Assembly (NCBI GenBank): GCA_034190875.2
Contig: CM067350.1
Span: forward strand, 19,523,354 to 19,587,353
Origin: Urechis unicinctus
Lineage: Eukaryota; Annelida; Polychaeta; Xenopneusta; Urechidae
Direction of reading: 5' to 3'
DNA: 64,000 nt
Within the stretch, counting starts at the first letter, position 1, and each line of letters opens with the position of its first letter. Positions 43,154 through 57,952 of this stretch are shown piece by piece. Under the pieces are notes generated by a model. That model did no database searches and was not told where the DNA came from. It saw only the letters and a program-made list of their open reading frames with translations. A program made the translations under genes and the position numbers.

Positions 43154-46100
43154 CGCGGAGACGATGAATTATTCATGAGCTTGTCGGCTCGATACGCGGA
43201 ATTCATCTTTAAAGTCGAATTTTGATAAGAAAGCGCGCACTTTGACAATTGACACATGGACAGAATAGGTTCTTCTGGGTTATATTTCCGTTATCTGGCG
43301 AAAACAATGACATGATTTTTTCGTGCGATAGGCACTTTAACTCAGTACAGCACAAACTCTGTACAACACAAATGTTGATGCCAGCCTAATCGGAAAGAGA
43401 TTGAATCAGAGGAAGCAATATCTGGCACATGATTTGCCTCATCAACTTTTACCAAAGAACACATTTGCGACACAGAGATTACTTTCCATGACTTAAGTGG
43501 CGGGAGCGATTCTATCCAGTGTTCAATTTTCTATTAATATTCTTAAATCGTGTTGCAATAGATTTTCACCTAACAATGGAATCCATTCAGGCTAGTAGTT
43601 CATTTACAATTGAGAGGTAAAAAACCAATATTTCTCATTACGTTAAAGATATAAGTTCACTGCTAGAGACCGATGGATCATATGATTCTGCATATCGGAG
43701 GATACAAGCAACAGTTAGCCATTGTCCATTGGCGATATCCCTTTCATCGTTTCTATGAACAAACCAAATATAGCTTTTGAAATATAACCAGCCTAATTTG
43801 GACGTAAGACACTTCTGGTGTGCTTACAAGGGCATGCTAATACCGGCATCTCTCTGAATAATATTCATCTGTGTGGAAGCAAATCCACGTGTCAATCAGT
43901 GCTACTTAGATTTTATTCTGTCGGACTATGCTAATATGGAGCCGTAGATTTGGAGTCTCGGTATCGAAAAACCAATGTGTCAATTACAATAATAAAAACA
44001 TGCTACGCCATCAAATTGTTGAATACAAATTAGTCAAATATTATCCTGTAAACTATACCAGAGAGATGTGTATGCAATGTTTGTGGCAGTGCCTTGTCAA
44101 TTGTACGACGAAAACGTCTGATAGTAATCGAATTGTAAAACCCATGCGAAATTGTGAATATCAATACAATTCATTTCATTGCTACGGTATCTATATTTGG
44201 TTACGTGTGTCTAAGATGCTGTCTCGATTTTGTCGAATTTTGATATGGGATATTTATTCAGCATATTGCATTTCTCCAGTATTTAGTTGATGTAGTGATG
44301 CAAAGTTGAAAGCACCCACGCAAAACAACCAAATCAGGTTGACTGCCGGTCCATGTGCGCTACATATTCCAATTACATGATATATCTTGTTGTAGCATAT
44401 AATTTCTACGTTTGGGTGTTATATAGCTTGTCAAAATGTCATATGTCAGTCCTAAAATCGGTAAAGAATCTCTTTGGACAATTGAGTCGCTGTTGGAGTA
44501 AGTTTTCAGGTCGAGACTCATGCAGCATATGCCCATTTTAGAGTTGGTGTAATACTTGATTTAATGATTCGCTCTTATTGCTACGTCCGTCGGTGAGTAC
44601 ATTTTGGCGTAGAACTTTAATGCGATAGAAGGGGAGCAGACCATGCTATGCCACGATTATCTATAATGTCAATCTAAAATGCTGTCTCAACGATAATAAA
44701 ACGGGCATGTCGTCTCTGGCATAGATAAAGTAATGTAATGGATGGTGAGCCCGTAGCTCATTGTGCATCTGCATCCATAGAAAGATAATGTTATATCTTT
44801 ATAAAAACGCATTGCAGGACAGTGAGTGTATTACCAACTGTAGTCAGCATCAGATTAACGCAACGAAAGGGAGTGATAATTAAAAGGCTAATCGGCATTA
44901 GTACTTCTGTACTCAATGCATACAATCTTTAACAAAACTATTAAGCTCTCCTTATGGGTGTGTTAAAAGACACTCGATATACACTGTCATAATAGGCGGT
45001 CATTCACATATCGCAATATAAAAGACGTTAGCTCAATAATTCTGCTTCATAACGATTTCTTCCCTTGCTAAAGGAATTACTCTATTTACCCTATGGTTGC
45101 CATGATACAACAGTATGGCAGCCACATAAATGCGATACATCGGGCCCAAGCGAGCTCTGTCAGTAACCGGGATTAGTTCTAGACAAATAGAGAGGAGATG
45201 GAGTGAGTTCGTCTCAGCAGCTTCTTGTAAACATTGACTTTAGTGCTTTAATTGGCAAAAATGTGTATTGCAATAAAAATATGAATAAAATATTTTTACC
45301 TGTGATAGTTTAGTGGTTGAATAGTTTAATCTTTAACAGCTTGATTTGAGTACCATTTAGTCAAAGGCTTACTGACCAAATTCGCTGTCGAATTGTGATT
45401 CAGAAGGTAAAGGTCGCTTAAGATATACGACTGGTGCTTGAAAATGAATGTGCTGACCCTGTACAGTGTCAACAAATATGAACCATTTTATATCCTCATA
45501 ATGTATATTGGAACTTTCTTTGCTCCCATACGTTATCTTACGTGATATGTGGAGTAATCGTATTACTTCTCGCACACAATATCAAAGGTAACTTAGGTAA
45601 TACCTGTGTAACAAATCCGCCTCATTCGCTAATGCTTTCCACGGAAATTGTGATGGACAAAGCTTTATCCACATTAATATCATAATTTATTATATGCATC
45701 ACAATTACTAATTGAATAGTATTTTAGTAGCTGGACAATGGTTGCCTCATAAGGCTTCGCGCCCCAAATCATTTTAACTACTGGACAATATTCCTCCCTT
45801 CACTGAGCGTCTGATAGATTTGCCTTGATGTAGTAGACCATGTGTCAGCGGTGTTATCTGCTGCTTTGCCAGATAGCCAACGGCAGTATCAACTTGAAAT
45901 GTGCACGTATAGTGAGTGGCATTTACTAATTGAGCAAATCTATGCCATGCTTATGCCATCTGATTCACATGCCTGGTCTTCGCGTGCTATGCTCGTCACC
46001 CTATGGCTGATGTTAAAAAGAGCAGAAAGTGCTTAAACCTTAACTAATGGGCAAAAACAATGTAAAAGATTAAACTTTATCCATATAACCGAGCTGCGCA

Positions 46101-46859
46101 ATAATCCATCAGTTCTGCAGTTCATCACGATCGAGAATGCGACGTTTGCTAGAAGAGCATGTAATCATATACATGCATACACGGCGTTCATTAATCACAG
46201 GTGGCCTTCAATATTAGAGCTATATAAGATTCTTATGCTTTGTGAATGGAACATGTGCAGGTGGTTTGGTAAGTAGTCATGGTGTCACACAAGAGACGCT
46301 TGCTCGTTTTGCAAAAATCGGTCTCTGCAATATATATGTGAGTATCAATTTGATCTCAACTAATCTATTAGTATTGGTGTTACCCACGAAAGGCATCGTG
46401 TTATACCTTAGACATTGCGGCAACGAGCACGGCATTACAAACGAGCATTAGAATATTCGTTAACATAGGGCAATGGAGAAACATTTTATAACGCCACAGA
46501 ATGTATACAGTTTGTGTTGTACGCCAAATCAATGCCCATCCTGGATATGCTGTTTCAACCGATAATGGAGGTGCACTCTAGGGTGCCTTATTTCTTTCTT
46601 ATGTCTCGATTCATAGTGATGCCATGTCAGGTTTCGGATAACCTTTGAAATGTGACGACATTAAAATAGGGGCCTTCCAGTGTCTCGTGATATATTCCAT
46701 CAACCAAACGTTATTTCTGCTAATGACTGTCACGCATATTTGATGATTAAATTAATGGACACCAGGTGTCTCTTGGGTTTGCGTCGCTCAAGCAGATTCA
46801 GATTGCAGGTGGAACAGCATGCATTTCGAATGGGGCGCAATGTCATGAAATGGCCACCT

Positions 46860-48170
46860 GTTCATATTTAGCATACATATTTGATGCATATGCAGCACAA
46901 CAGGGGGTTGTTCGATGTCAAACGCGGGCGGAGATTAAGCCAGAACTGTTCGTTCACGTAACACCAATATTCGTGAACCTCATCAATATTATTTTAACCA
47001 CGAGCAGTCGAGTCAGCATTTAGCAAAGCGCTATATATAAAGCCGTTCCTTTGCTGTTTGATCATTCATTAGTTCCCACTCAATCTTAGATAACTGTGTA
47101 GACAGCATATAAGCTAGGAAATGTAGACGAGACTATTCAATAAGGTACATTGAGATCATTTTGTACTTATACCTGAACAAATTTGCTAGCAAAAAGCAAA
47201 TTGAAATGAAATCACATTGATAACGACAACAATCACAAATTGAGAGGATGTAACTTGAAATAAACCAGTGCCAAAATCATATAAATATTTGAAAATCATC
47301 ACACGGAATGCATACACCTCCGAAGCAGACATATTTCTTATAGATAATAACGGCGGCCTGAATTTGAAAATTGAATAATACCTCCAAATTTTACAAAATG
47401 TACGAGTAGTGAAATGAATAATAACGCATACAAAGAGTAGATTAGTGAAAAATGTTCTCCTCCCTGCATAACAGAGTTAACCATATTACTATTGACATGT
47501 TGAATATGTTGACACTTTCAAATCGATTTGAAGACCTCTCCCCTAAACAACTGATTGTGAATATATTACTTAGCATGATGCATAACATTAAAGTAACCTG
47601 GTCTAAATCAGTGAAAGTTAAAGCATTAACTTGATGGATGGTGCATTTTGTAGTCAAAAATAATACGGATTTTCAGCTGTGACCTAACGCGTTTAGGAAG
47701 TGATGAGTGGTGAAAACCTAATGTATCAAAATAGAAAACACCATGCTAAATATTTGACAGATTTGTCTTGATTGATTTCTCACTGAATGTCACTCATCAT
47801 CTCTCCATACACGATGTATTTGATGTGTCAGCATTAAGGCATGTTTATATGTACAGATTCCACAGATGATGGCTTTATTCCTGCTACCCTAGACCTCGCT
47901 CGGGTTTGTATTTGACTGCCTTAGAATCTAATGCAATGTTTTCAACGGATGTGAATTGTGAATGACTGCTAAAATCGAAACCATCGTCTCAAGCGAAAAA
48001 AAGTGCGGTGTCTTTCAATGTTCACAAACGAAACATGCATAACATGATTAACTGGAGCGAGTATCCGCTAGCGTTTTGCGGTAGCATGCAAGGACAAATA
48101 TACCGACATAAAACCACGTATCCTAAAGGCACAATATATGCAAGAAGTAGGCGATTAGTGCCTTATATAA
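46860..48170. other. 1.3-kb stretch present in B and C, missing from A
   Basis: In A, cgaaggaggcgcacgacatgaaaatgcc (26,150-26,177) runs almost directly into gagaattagtatgac (26,189). In B these flanks are 1.3 kb apart, and C carries at least the first 0.9 kb. Presence in both B and C but not A suggests deletion in A or insertion after the older duplication. Confidence 0.6.
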
Positions 48171-49584
48171 TCTAGAATTAGTATGACAATACCGTCAGTG
48201 TGTTGTAATCAGTCATATAACCAGCATAATCGTTTGGGTCAATGTGATGTAGAACAGAAGCTCTCACTCCCCATTAGTTACATGGTGTTATAGGCTTGCC
48301 TGCAACAAATGCCCGACATGACACACGATAAAACGAATCGTACCCGTGATAAATATTGCAGTGCTCTGATAAGATTTTTGTTCATTGGTGCGTGGGTCCT
48401 CCTCCAATGTATACCTGAATACCACTGATAGCAGTAACGAGCACTTGATTTCTTAATTTTCTTTTCTCTAAAAATGTATGTCAACGACCCATTTGCTTGA
48501 ATAGGTTTGTGCTGGGCCCTCGTTCACAGCTTTGGGGTTTCCGCTAGTTTATGCTCAGTGGTTGCAGAATCTCAAGTCGAAGCATTCGACAGATAGAGTA
48601 TGTTTGTTGCAAACAAATGTGAGCTGTGGTTGTCTTTCCTTTACATTATGTTAGCTATGAAGCCCGTGACCCCGGTGGCATCAGAAAAACTGATGTGGTG
48701 TTATATCTCACCGTGTTCTCTCAAATCAACAAAATATTAATAAAGACACACTGGTATTGCGGTGGGCAAGTACCCCACTCAGCAATGACCTGAGACATGG
48801 GATTGACCCGAAGTGTATGGCGACAAGATTTAACTTACATCGCATCCCAACAAGGCTAGCTAGATGTGGCATTTTAACATGGAATATTGCCTGGCTGTAT
48901 TCATCACCATGTTTGTGCAAAATGACATGAACCACTGTCAAACGTTTAATATCAACTTTTGGCGCAGGCCATCTTTCATAGCAAATTTGCCGGACTTATT
49001 TGACCCAAAGGTATTTGCTAGACCTTCGTGCCCATCTCTGAGAGGGCCATTGATCGATATCAATCTCAGAGGTAAACATCTGGCAGCTGTTGTTGATTTG
49101 CTGTAAATATTGGTTGTCATTCCTTTAATGACAATGTTTGTGATCAATGATATATACTAGTAGCAAAGGCGCTTGGAATCCAAGTGGCATCATTAAAACA
49201 CATTATGTTTTACATCGTGGATCTACTAGTATGGCGCTTTTGGAAGCAATCGTTCAGTTCACTGCAACTATATAAATATTGATTAAGAAGCAATAATAAT
49301 CTTTGGGATATATTCAGTGGCCATGTTAAGGATCTAATATTGCTACTATGACCTCAGCCTGGTCGCACCTCAGTTGTCTCAGATTATGGCTGTATGTGGG
49401 TATATGATTTCTCGGGCCGAAAAGATCAGCCAAACTTGAAGGTGATGAAATTTCTTTGTCATTGCATAATCTCTGAATTTTTATTTCAAGATAGTCATAT
49501 TGCTTTATATCAACACTTTTAGGATCAACAATACAAGTAGAGGATGATATAACGATATAAGACACTTAACTGCTCTTAATCTAT

Positions 49585-49623
49585 ATATATATATCTAAAT
49601 ATGTATATACATATATATACATG

Positions 49624-49654
<31 letters not shown>

Positions 49655-49690
49655 GTCGTATATATTTGTATATATATAAGTACATATGAT
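49585..49690. repeat. TA-rich microsatellite, unit B
   Basis: Short (TA)n runs with interruptions occupy the place where unit A holds its 3.5-kb insertion with longer TA and TACA tracts. Confidence 0.8.
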
Positions 49691-52600
49691 ATTTACATTG
49701 TTACTTCGATAATCATACTTATTATTATGTGATATAGCCATTGTGAGATTATTTGTAGACCAATATGTATATCGCACCAAAAATATGTCTGTCAAGCCCA
49801 ACGGGCAGAGTAAATGTGGCCACTGCTGCACCTTAGTCGTCCACAATCTGAGGCATCCTATTCATTTTTACTTGGTTTGGGAAGTAAATAGGCATAGATG
49901 ATATTGCTACCATCCAGCCCCGATTTGATGGTTGGGCTATGTGCAAACGTCAGCGGCTCGAAACCCAATGAGGATAACAGATATGGGCAAGAACGCAACG
50001 TTTAACCTTTCATTTATTCCATCGATGAAATTCAATTTTGCAGCACTTCTTCAGGCCACCTCGAAATATTTAAATAGTCAGTAATGCGCGCCATCCAGCT
50101 CAGCCAAAGACTTAAACCCTTTGGCCTTTATCGATAAAAACACGGAGATTGAGCAGGCCTGATTCGGCAGTTTGTGACACGTGAGTACTACTCTTCTGGA
50201 ATAGAGTCGCAGCTCACCAAGCGGTATGCACAGGTGTTCGTTATCGTTTACCTATTGTCAGCCTGTCTCTTTTATATCTCGTTATATTTGTGGAGCTAAG
50301 TATTTAATTTGGATAACGAATGCGACCGATCAACAAAAGATAGATAGAAAATATGTCATTGGGGTCAATTTCAGCTGTTTATTAGTTAGTCCCCGATTGA
50401 TCTGGCAACCGACCATCTTGCAGTACCGGCAATGCTATCATCTTGGTCATGCAGCGGTGGCTGAACGATCTACCGTTGTGTATAAATAAAATTTAGAATT
50501 AAACAGCAAGAAAGCATAGAAACTCAAATGTAGACATGTTTGTGTGAAGGCATAGACGCTGTTGGACCTTGTTGATATCGATTGGACACTAACACCAGTA
50601 GAAATCGTAATTTGCTAAGAGCCCTATAAGCATTTATTAAGCCTTTATTTACAACATGGACGAGAACATAGCCAAGAATAAGTAGACGCTGGTTATTTCA
50701 ATGCCCTGATGTCAAGTAGAATATAAGTAAGATAACTACAGTGATGTCTTTTGTCATTCATGCTCTCGATTAATAATGTGATTTGCCCATTTTGTGTATA
50801 TATTAGAGGTCTGCTTACTGATTATGCGGAACAAGTAGCCTTTTTTATTTATATACATTTGTGAGTTTTAGACATGCCTTTCACTGATATACGGGTGAGC
50901 ATTTCTTTTGTATTGAACTGTACCATCTTAGTTTTTTCGATATTTATTGTGTTAACTCGCCGAATATATCTTTCAAACGCGGTCATTTCAATGACGAACG
51001 ATTATAACATATGATAGGGCTTTACCTTTTTGTATGTTCAACCGATAAGATCATAAGACATAATAAATATCTACCTCGCTTGATGCAACTTTTTGATAGC
51101 GGTTTAGGTCAAATTGGTATTAACTTTATTCTATTAATTACCTTCGGCATATTTATAGCTTATTAGATTACTGAGCATCCCAGGGAAATGTTTTCTCAAA
51201 CACAAGTTGACATATCCTACGCTTTTTCCTCCCAACAGCATAGTTATCATTGATGTAATTATATTTTATTGTTTAAATAATGTAATCGTTTTGAGAGGAA
51301 ATATTTGCATCACATGGTTTGCTTGAGGCACCAATACAAATGTTTTAACCTCTGTGAGTCGGCGCATCCAGAAGAACAATTGATAGGCTGCATGGAGGAC
51401 ACTTACTGTTGTCTCAAGGCAATACAAATTGCATAGAGTTCAGTTTGGATTGTTGTTGAGCAGCATACTGGTCCAATTTAAAATCGCTTTAAATACCAAG
51501 TTTTTAGTTAATCTACCTGAATCATTCGCTTCAATGTCTTTTTGTAATCGTTGTATCCCACGGAATTAATGACTCATTCAAAGCTAACATGAAACGCAAG
51601 CGAACCATTCGACCGAAGAAAGATTTACCATTGTCTCGAACATTTAAGTATGGGCAACTGTTAGCTTGATTAAAAAACGTTTTGATAAGAAATTATATAA
51701 AGCAACACTTAAAAATACATCTTCATTTTTTCACTACCATTGCAGTCGACGATGTAGATATTTAAGATTATTATAGACGTCGCTTAGTCGTAGATAACTT
51801 ATTAACGCCAACATGTCTGTTTGAAGCGCAGATAAGTATGATGATTAATGCTTTTACATAAGTTGTTTCATCGCGTACTTCGCATTTTCATTACACATAT
51901 GTTTCTTCAATAATATAGTGTTTAGATCCCTGTTAATCAAACATGTTGACCTTGTAAAATCGTTTGTGTCAATTAGTAAGTTACACATAATAAGGACACA
52001 TAATATGCTAAACAAACGTTATGTATTCTTAATACCATCAGGATCACATTTTATGTTTCTGCAATTTGTGCAGTACGACACACGCAGCTTGAAATCTCCG
52101 CCCTCAAAGTATCCTGCTCGCATTGGCATTCTGGCTAAGTAATCCTTTGCGTCATGTGTCAAGTCATGCCCGAAAACAATATATTAACCATGCCAGCCAA
52201 TAATGTTGCTGTGATGACAGGTCGGATTCAGTGGCCTGACTTCTTAAAGCGTTTATAAGGCTGTCTCGGTATAGTACCACACTGTAATGAGTACATAGAA
52301 GTCAGTGTAAGGTGATATAATCTACGGGTGACACAACTTGTATTTTATTGATGACGAAGGTAAAAGAGTTTATGATGCTTCCTTTAGCGAAGGAATGAAC
52401 TTCTGATTCTCTTTACGTGTTCGTCTATTTGGTACATTAGAAGTAGTAGATGGTCGATAACTGATTGGAGAGTATTATCCGTCTTTACTTGGCAGTGAAT
52501 GTGTTGCACGTGAGAAATTGAAATAGAAATTTCCTTCTTCCGTAAACAAGTATGCTAACCTACCAATCACTTTTATCAGGACATTCTGGAAACCAAATTT

Positions 52601-55600
52601 TCGGCCGTGTCGCTTCGAATACCGGAAAAATCACGGCCGATTTTCTCTTTAACTCGAATGCTTACCAATTCTATACTTGTCGGATTTTCATTATTATGTT
52701 TTTTTTTAAAATTATCGCTGGTATTTGTCTATGTTCACAGAAATGTTAACTTTGATCTTTACTGATGTAGTTCTATGGTGTGTGAGCCTTGCGTGGTGTT
52801 AGTTGATATTTTGCCAACCTACAAATCATATTCTCAAGACATTCTGGAAACCAAATTTTAAACGACCAAAAACAGCATAAAAAACTAACGCCGTAAGCCC
52901 GAGCAGTGGTGGATAGTCGCTGGGCAAAACATTGCAAAACAAGGTGTTGTGTGACGAGGGAGGTAAGAGACACGCAATCATTAATTGAACCAAACAGCCC
53001 CTTATAGCGTATCAAATTAAACATAAACAACACATCCGAAGACAGCATAGTCGTCATAACGTTAACAGCGTTGCGTGTGGTATTCGTGTTAATAGAACTG
53101 AGCACATTTGTCATAGTTAATAGCACAAAAATATTTCCATACAGAGGAAGACAGGAGCAAAGCGATTCGCTTGATTTGGTTCTAAATATCGCTCTTTACA
53201 CCAAGCAACGACGCACATTTTATGACCGAAATGTATGTCGCCATGCAAAATAAAGGCATAAGAAAATATTATAAGATAGTAATCGAGAGGGCCCGTAAGC
53301 CGCTAATAGTATAGTCGTCATATGTGATCAAATACAGGGATGCAATCAGCTTAAACAGCAGTTCATCACTCAAATGTTAAAATAATGCCATATTTCAAAA
53401 TATAAATATCATTTGCGTTCATCACATTCTGGTATCAACCTACACATTCTAACTGATTAACGATTAATCCTGTTATGGTCCTTCTGAAGTAACCAATCGT
53501 CTAATTTAAGTGGGTATTCATCATGTACAACAGTAATGGATCGAAACGCATTAAAGAGGAAAACCTAGCTGTTAAGTAAATTTGCATTAATTCTTCCCAG
53601 CTAACACTTTACACTATACGTTGTTACCACTTTAGCCATATAGCACAAAGCTGCTCGCATCAACTCTTGTTAAATGCCCAACAAACACTGATATAGGGCA
53701 GAATCGATTAATGCAAGTAGGGGGGTGGGGAGGGAATTATGCTACCCAGATGCTAGTGGATGGAAGTCAAGCAATGTTTGCGCATTACTTGCTTATCAAA
53801 TATCCATCGATTTGCTTATCGTTAACATAGCATGAATGACAATGTGGACATAGCCCGTCTCTTACATTGTGAAAGGATCTACAACCTCAACAGAAAACAG
53901 ATCAATTCGTCCCTGCATGCATTATTCATGTCAGATGTGGGACAAATCCACTTTGGCGCTTGTCTGGTTTATGTGAGTTATGAAAGACAGTGGGCTGGTA
54001 ACACGCTAGATAATGCACCTAAGGCAACCCCGAGAGTCAGGTACTCCTAACAAGTGAGGCATACGATTGAATATTCATATTGTGTTCAATATTACCATGG
54101 GGAGACACAGGACAAAGAGATTACATGATGCAACCATGGTGCTCTGACATTAGTCATGTAAGTTACTATAAGGAGGCCAGTGAAGCAAGTGAAGGAATAA
54201 TTGCATGTTGGTATAGCGGTTAGTAGAGACATGCTTGTCATGGTAATGAAGTAACTGTATCAAACACTACGCCATTGTCACGCGGTCCATTATCGTGGTG
54301 GCTTCATAAATGCTCATAGTCGACATGAGTTATTCAGTGTCACGCGAGCCAGTGTTTTGCTCCGGAGTTGCAACTTTATATTAAGTTATGTAGTGAAGCG
54401 CTCTGTACGACCATGCTCCAACCAAATAATTCCTATAAAATAATTATTATCCTAACTATCGCTGAGTCAAATGTTCGAGCTGAACATCACCAAGTTCCTC
54501 TCAATACATCTCTAGTGTAGACCGGATCAAACCAGCGAGATATAATAGTTAATTAAGGAAAGAATATTTGTTGGATAGAACTAGCTGATGGACATGGTCT
54601 CTTGTAATAATAAGAATTGCGTCGCTCAGCTGCTATCACTTGGTCGTTCATAAATTAGGATTAAGCCCGGATATTTATGACAAAAGTAGTGCGTCTTATT
54701 GGTACGTATCGAGTCAGTGTTCGGTGTGTGTCTAAAGCGTTTTAAGGTCGCAATAAACTTGAGTTTAATGGTATTTTGCATTAATAAAAGACATTTTGTT
54801 AGCGAATGATGTTAACTCATTTACTGAAAAACGTTATTATAATCTGTTGTCCCGAGTAATGACGTGTTTCTAGTTGTAACGACTGTGCACCATTAGGAAT
54901 CTTCTAAATATAAGCTCGTATTTAGATTGCGGCGCACGCGATCGACGAGATAATCTTACATTATTTTGCAGCCCAGCATGAGACCATACAAAATGAAGGG
55001 TGTTATTTAATATAGCATCTCATTCCACATGCATGGGTTTTGTAAATATTCCGTTACGATGCATCTTCATATTGTCTAGTTGCCTCTGTGAACCTCGATG
55101 AAATGATTTGAAATGCAGTTAAGACTTTGCTTTGTTATACCCAGTAGACACGAGAAGGGAAAATGAAGGTTACAGTTATCAGTTAAGAAAGCTCAGCTTA
55201 CACTCCATTGCATATTTGTTTGCAGAATGGACTTACTTGTGTAGGTTTGACGAGTGATTGTTGCCTGTGTAACGAGGGTAGTTATTGGCTCACTACCACA
55301 ACAGAACAAGCCTAACAGCGTACGCGTTCAATCAAGCGTGGTTGTATGCCGAAATGGAGTCTTCATTGAAGCATACAGCCATGCCAGCAATCAATGCACA
55401 GAAAAGTGTGGATTCTTATTTCTCGTACGTCAAGAAACCCAGAGGTGAACAGAACGAATGTTTGACGATTACCAGCCAGGCTATCAATAAACAATGTTAA
55501 CAATACTTATCATGAGCTGCGGTAGTCTTATCATGGAAAGGGCAGAAAATGAATTGATTATTGATTATGTTATTGGGTACCTAGATTTCAATCACATTGA

Positions 55601-56355
55601 CATTGCAATAAACATTCTAACCAAAGTGGATGTTGAAATGAAGCTGCTGAGGCGAACTTGACCGCCAGTTTTCACATCCTCTAACTACATCTCCTCTCTT
55701 TTAGACTAAAACTAATCCCGGTGTGTGACTGAGCTCAGTAGAACATGATGTATAACTCTATGTGGCAGCCATGAGTTCCCGTGGCGATAATGGGATATTG
55801 CAATCGATTGGACAAGCAAAGAGATCGTAATGTAGCTGAGCTATTTTGTTCCATCTGGTTATTTGGTGTATTAGTGCCTGTTATGAGGCATACACTTAAC
55901 CGAGATTCAAAGTTTGGTCAAGGATTGTAATTTGATTCATCAGGACGTTTGTCATCCCTCAATGAACCGTGAAACGACGGTACTCACTTGTGAGAGCCCA
56001 CATCCCTCTGGTCTGGTTCACATGGGCGTGAAAAGCTCAGTCGCTCCCGAATTACTCATGAAATCGAAAGGTGAAACTCTTCCGATTATTGCAAACAGGA
56101 GAAAGTAACTCGTTGCTGGAGTTTGCAAGGACAGTGTCATTTATCTGTTGTCTTCGCAGATCCTCTTCATTGGTACTATGAAGTATTGTAATTTGACTCG
56201 TAAATGTTATTTTCATGTAAGCCACTACCATGCGACGCCTAAGCAACACTTTTCAATAAACAATTAGTCATATATGCGGTGCGTGTGCAAATTAGTTTTC
56301 ACGGTATCCAGGTGTACTTGCTGTTATAAATTGGAATTATGAACTACACATCACT

Positions 56356-56637
56356 AGCCGGTCCCAGTGGCGTGGTGGTTTACTGCCTCGCCTTTCCACC
56401 TATAGGCTGTGGGTTCGACTCCCAGGTGTGACAACCTGACTGGTTACTCGTGACTCTGATGATCACGTAAAAATGTCGGTCCCATCTCTGAAAGGGGATG
56501 TTTAAGATCCTCTGAGGACGACGTGCTCTCTGGCAGTGACCGCCCTCAGAGAAACACTTACTGCTAGTCGTAGATAGCCTGCGTTGCTAAAAACGACTAT
56601 TATTCGAACAAAAAAACAAACAAACAAACAAACAAAC
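56356..56637 (+). mobile_element. tRNA-derived SINE, copy in unit B
   Basis: The same element as at 39,585 with a few substitutions and fewer AAAC units in the tail. Its target duplication acatcact is still perfect (56,348-56,355 and 56,638-56,645), which fixes the element ends. Confidence 0.85.
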
Positions 56638-57887
56638 ACATCACTTCTATTGCGAGGCAAATGGGACAAATGTTGTGTTCGGTTATTTAATTAGTTTGTT
56701 GTTGACATGCACTGCGTATAGGACTAGTGTCAATGCACGCCTCCATTAGCGATTTTGATTTATTGGTTACTTGCGAAGGGTGATTCAGGACAAAAGACCT
56801 CTTAAATAAGAGCGAATGGACCCTTACCGTATTGATTTAGGTACCGGATGTATAATTGAATGAAGCACCCAAACTTGCACTTCTCCTCATCTATAACAGA
56901 TAAGCTAATTACGAGTACTGGTTTAGAGCTGATTTTGCTTTTTAAAGGATGTAATTCATGACCATTAGTTCATGTGAGGTCGGGGACTACCGTGCCTTTC
57001 TTGTGTTAAAGAAGTCCATCTTTATGAAGAGGTTCAATAGCAAGCAGTGACCAAGGGCTGATTTGACAGTGACCTGGCTGGCGCTTTTGTATTTCCCTGT
57101 AAATTGGAACTTGACATGATAAATCGTGTTTATTATTTTACTCTCCCGATCACTTCCTCGTACTTGAATTGACAACACTCATGCCGCAAACAACTAATGT
57201 AGGTAAATGGCGCAAAATGAAAGCTGTATAAAAGGCGCTGTACACCAAGCGAAGGTTAATTGAGGTTTTTGGAATGGATGACAGGGGCTACTTTTGTTGT
57301 GTCGCTGGCTACATTGGTTTCCGACTGTGTACCTAAGTTACATATGTGATATGTCCCAAAATAGGTAGGATATGAAATGACTGACAAGTACCAACACGGC
57401 AAAAGCGTGTATAACTGTAAGATTACATTATCTGGAAGGTTGTAAAGTAGACAAAAGAAAACAGATAAAAAATTGAACACGCAGATCCCATATGCGACGC
57501 TCAAAACACAATGATTGTAGAATGAGAGCATGTCCGATTGGATCTTAGTGGATGTGAGCGTTCATTGATAGACATATATCGTGCTAAATATGAGGAACCG
57601 CGGGGTCGCCTCGGTGTCTTTCATATGCATTCCTCATGCATTCCATGCATTCCTCGTGCATTCAATTGAATTATTCACTATCACTTCTTACCACGGGACT
57701 TAAAGTGCCTATCGCACGGTTATAGGTACTTCGCTGAAATCAATGTGATCAATAAACTCAAACCGGTCCAATAACCGTCGCATCTGATCAGTTAAGGCCA
57801 AAATTTGATCAAATGTCAGTTCAAATTAGCGCCCGACAAAACGTTGCGGCAGCCATTATCTAGGTCAACCATGCATGTGACGTCAGG

Positions 57888-57895
57888 TAAGGGAG
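57888..57895. promoter_or_regulatory. TGACGTCA palindrome, left side (unit B)
   Basis: Counterpart of 41,392-41,399, retained although the start of the THAP exon beyond it has been deleted. Confidence 0.35.
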
Positions 57896-57952
57896 GCCGT
57901 TCTCAGAGACGCACGGAGTTCCCCGTTGTTTACATTGTCGGGCCCGGGCAAG

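Larger units (their letters stand above)
41218..43336. mobile_element. Kolobok-like TTAA DNA transposon, unit A copy
   Basis: 15-bp perfect terminal inverted repeats: AGTGCCTATCGCACG at 41,218-41,232 and its complement at 43,322-43,336. The right flank is TTAA (43,337-43,340); the left is TGAA (41,214-41,217), which is TTAA in unit B. TTAA targets occur in piggyBac and Kolobok elements; the ends here do not start with the CCC/CCY of piggyBac, and a THAP exon inside favours Kolobok. The 2,119-bp element contains a plus-strand THAP exon near the left end and a minus-strand cysteine-rich exon near the right end, both pointing inward, with about 950 bases of non-coding DNA between them. No transposase catalytic core is visible, so it is non-autonomous. 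Confidence 0.75.

Noticed and set aside
41218..43336. piggyBac as an alternative for the TTAA element
   Set aside because: TTAA fits, but the ends start with AGTG rather than the C-rich piggyBac ends, and a THAP exon is not typical of piggyBac.
43928..44290. 120-codon Cys/Tyr-rich frame shared with 60,190-60,552
   Set aside because: The copies are 98-99% identical DNA, so a shared frame is expected. Four of the five changes alter residues. No domain or splice context.
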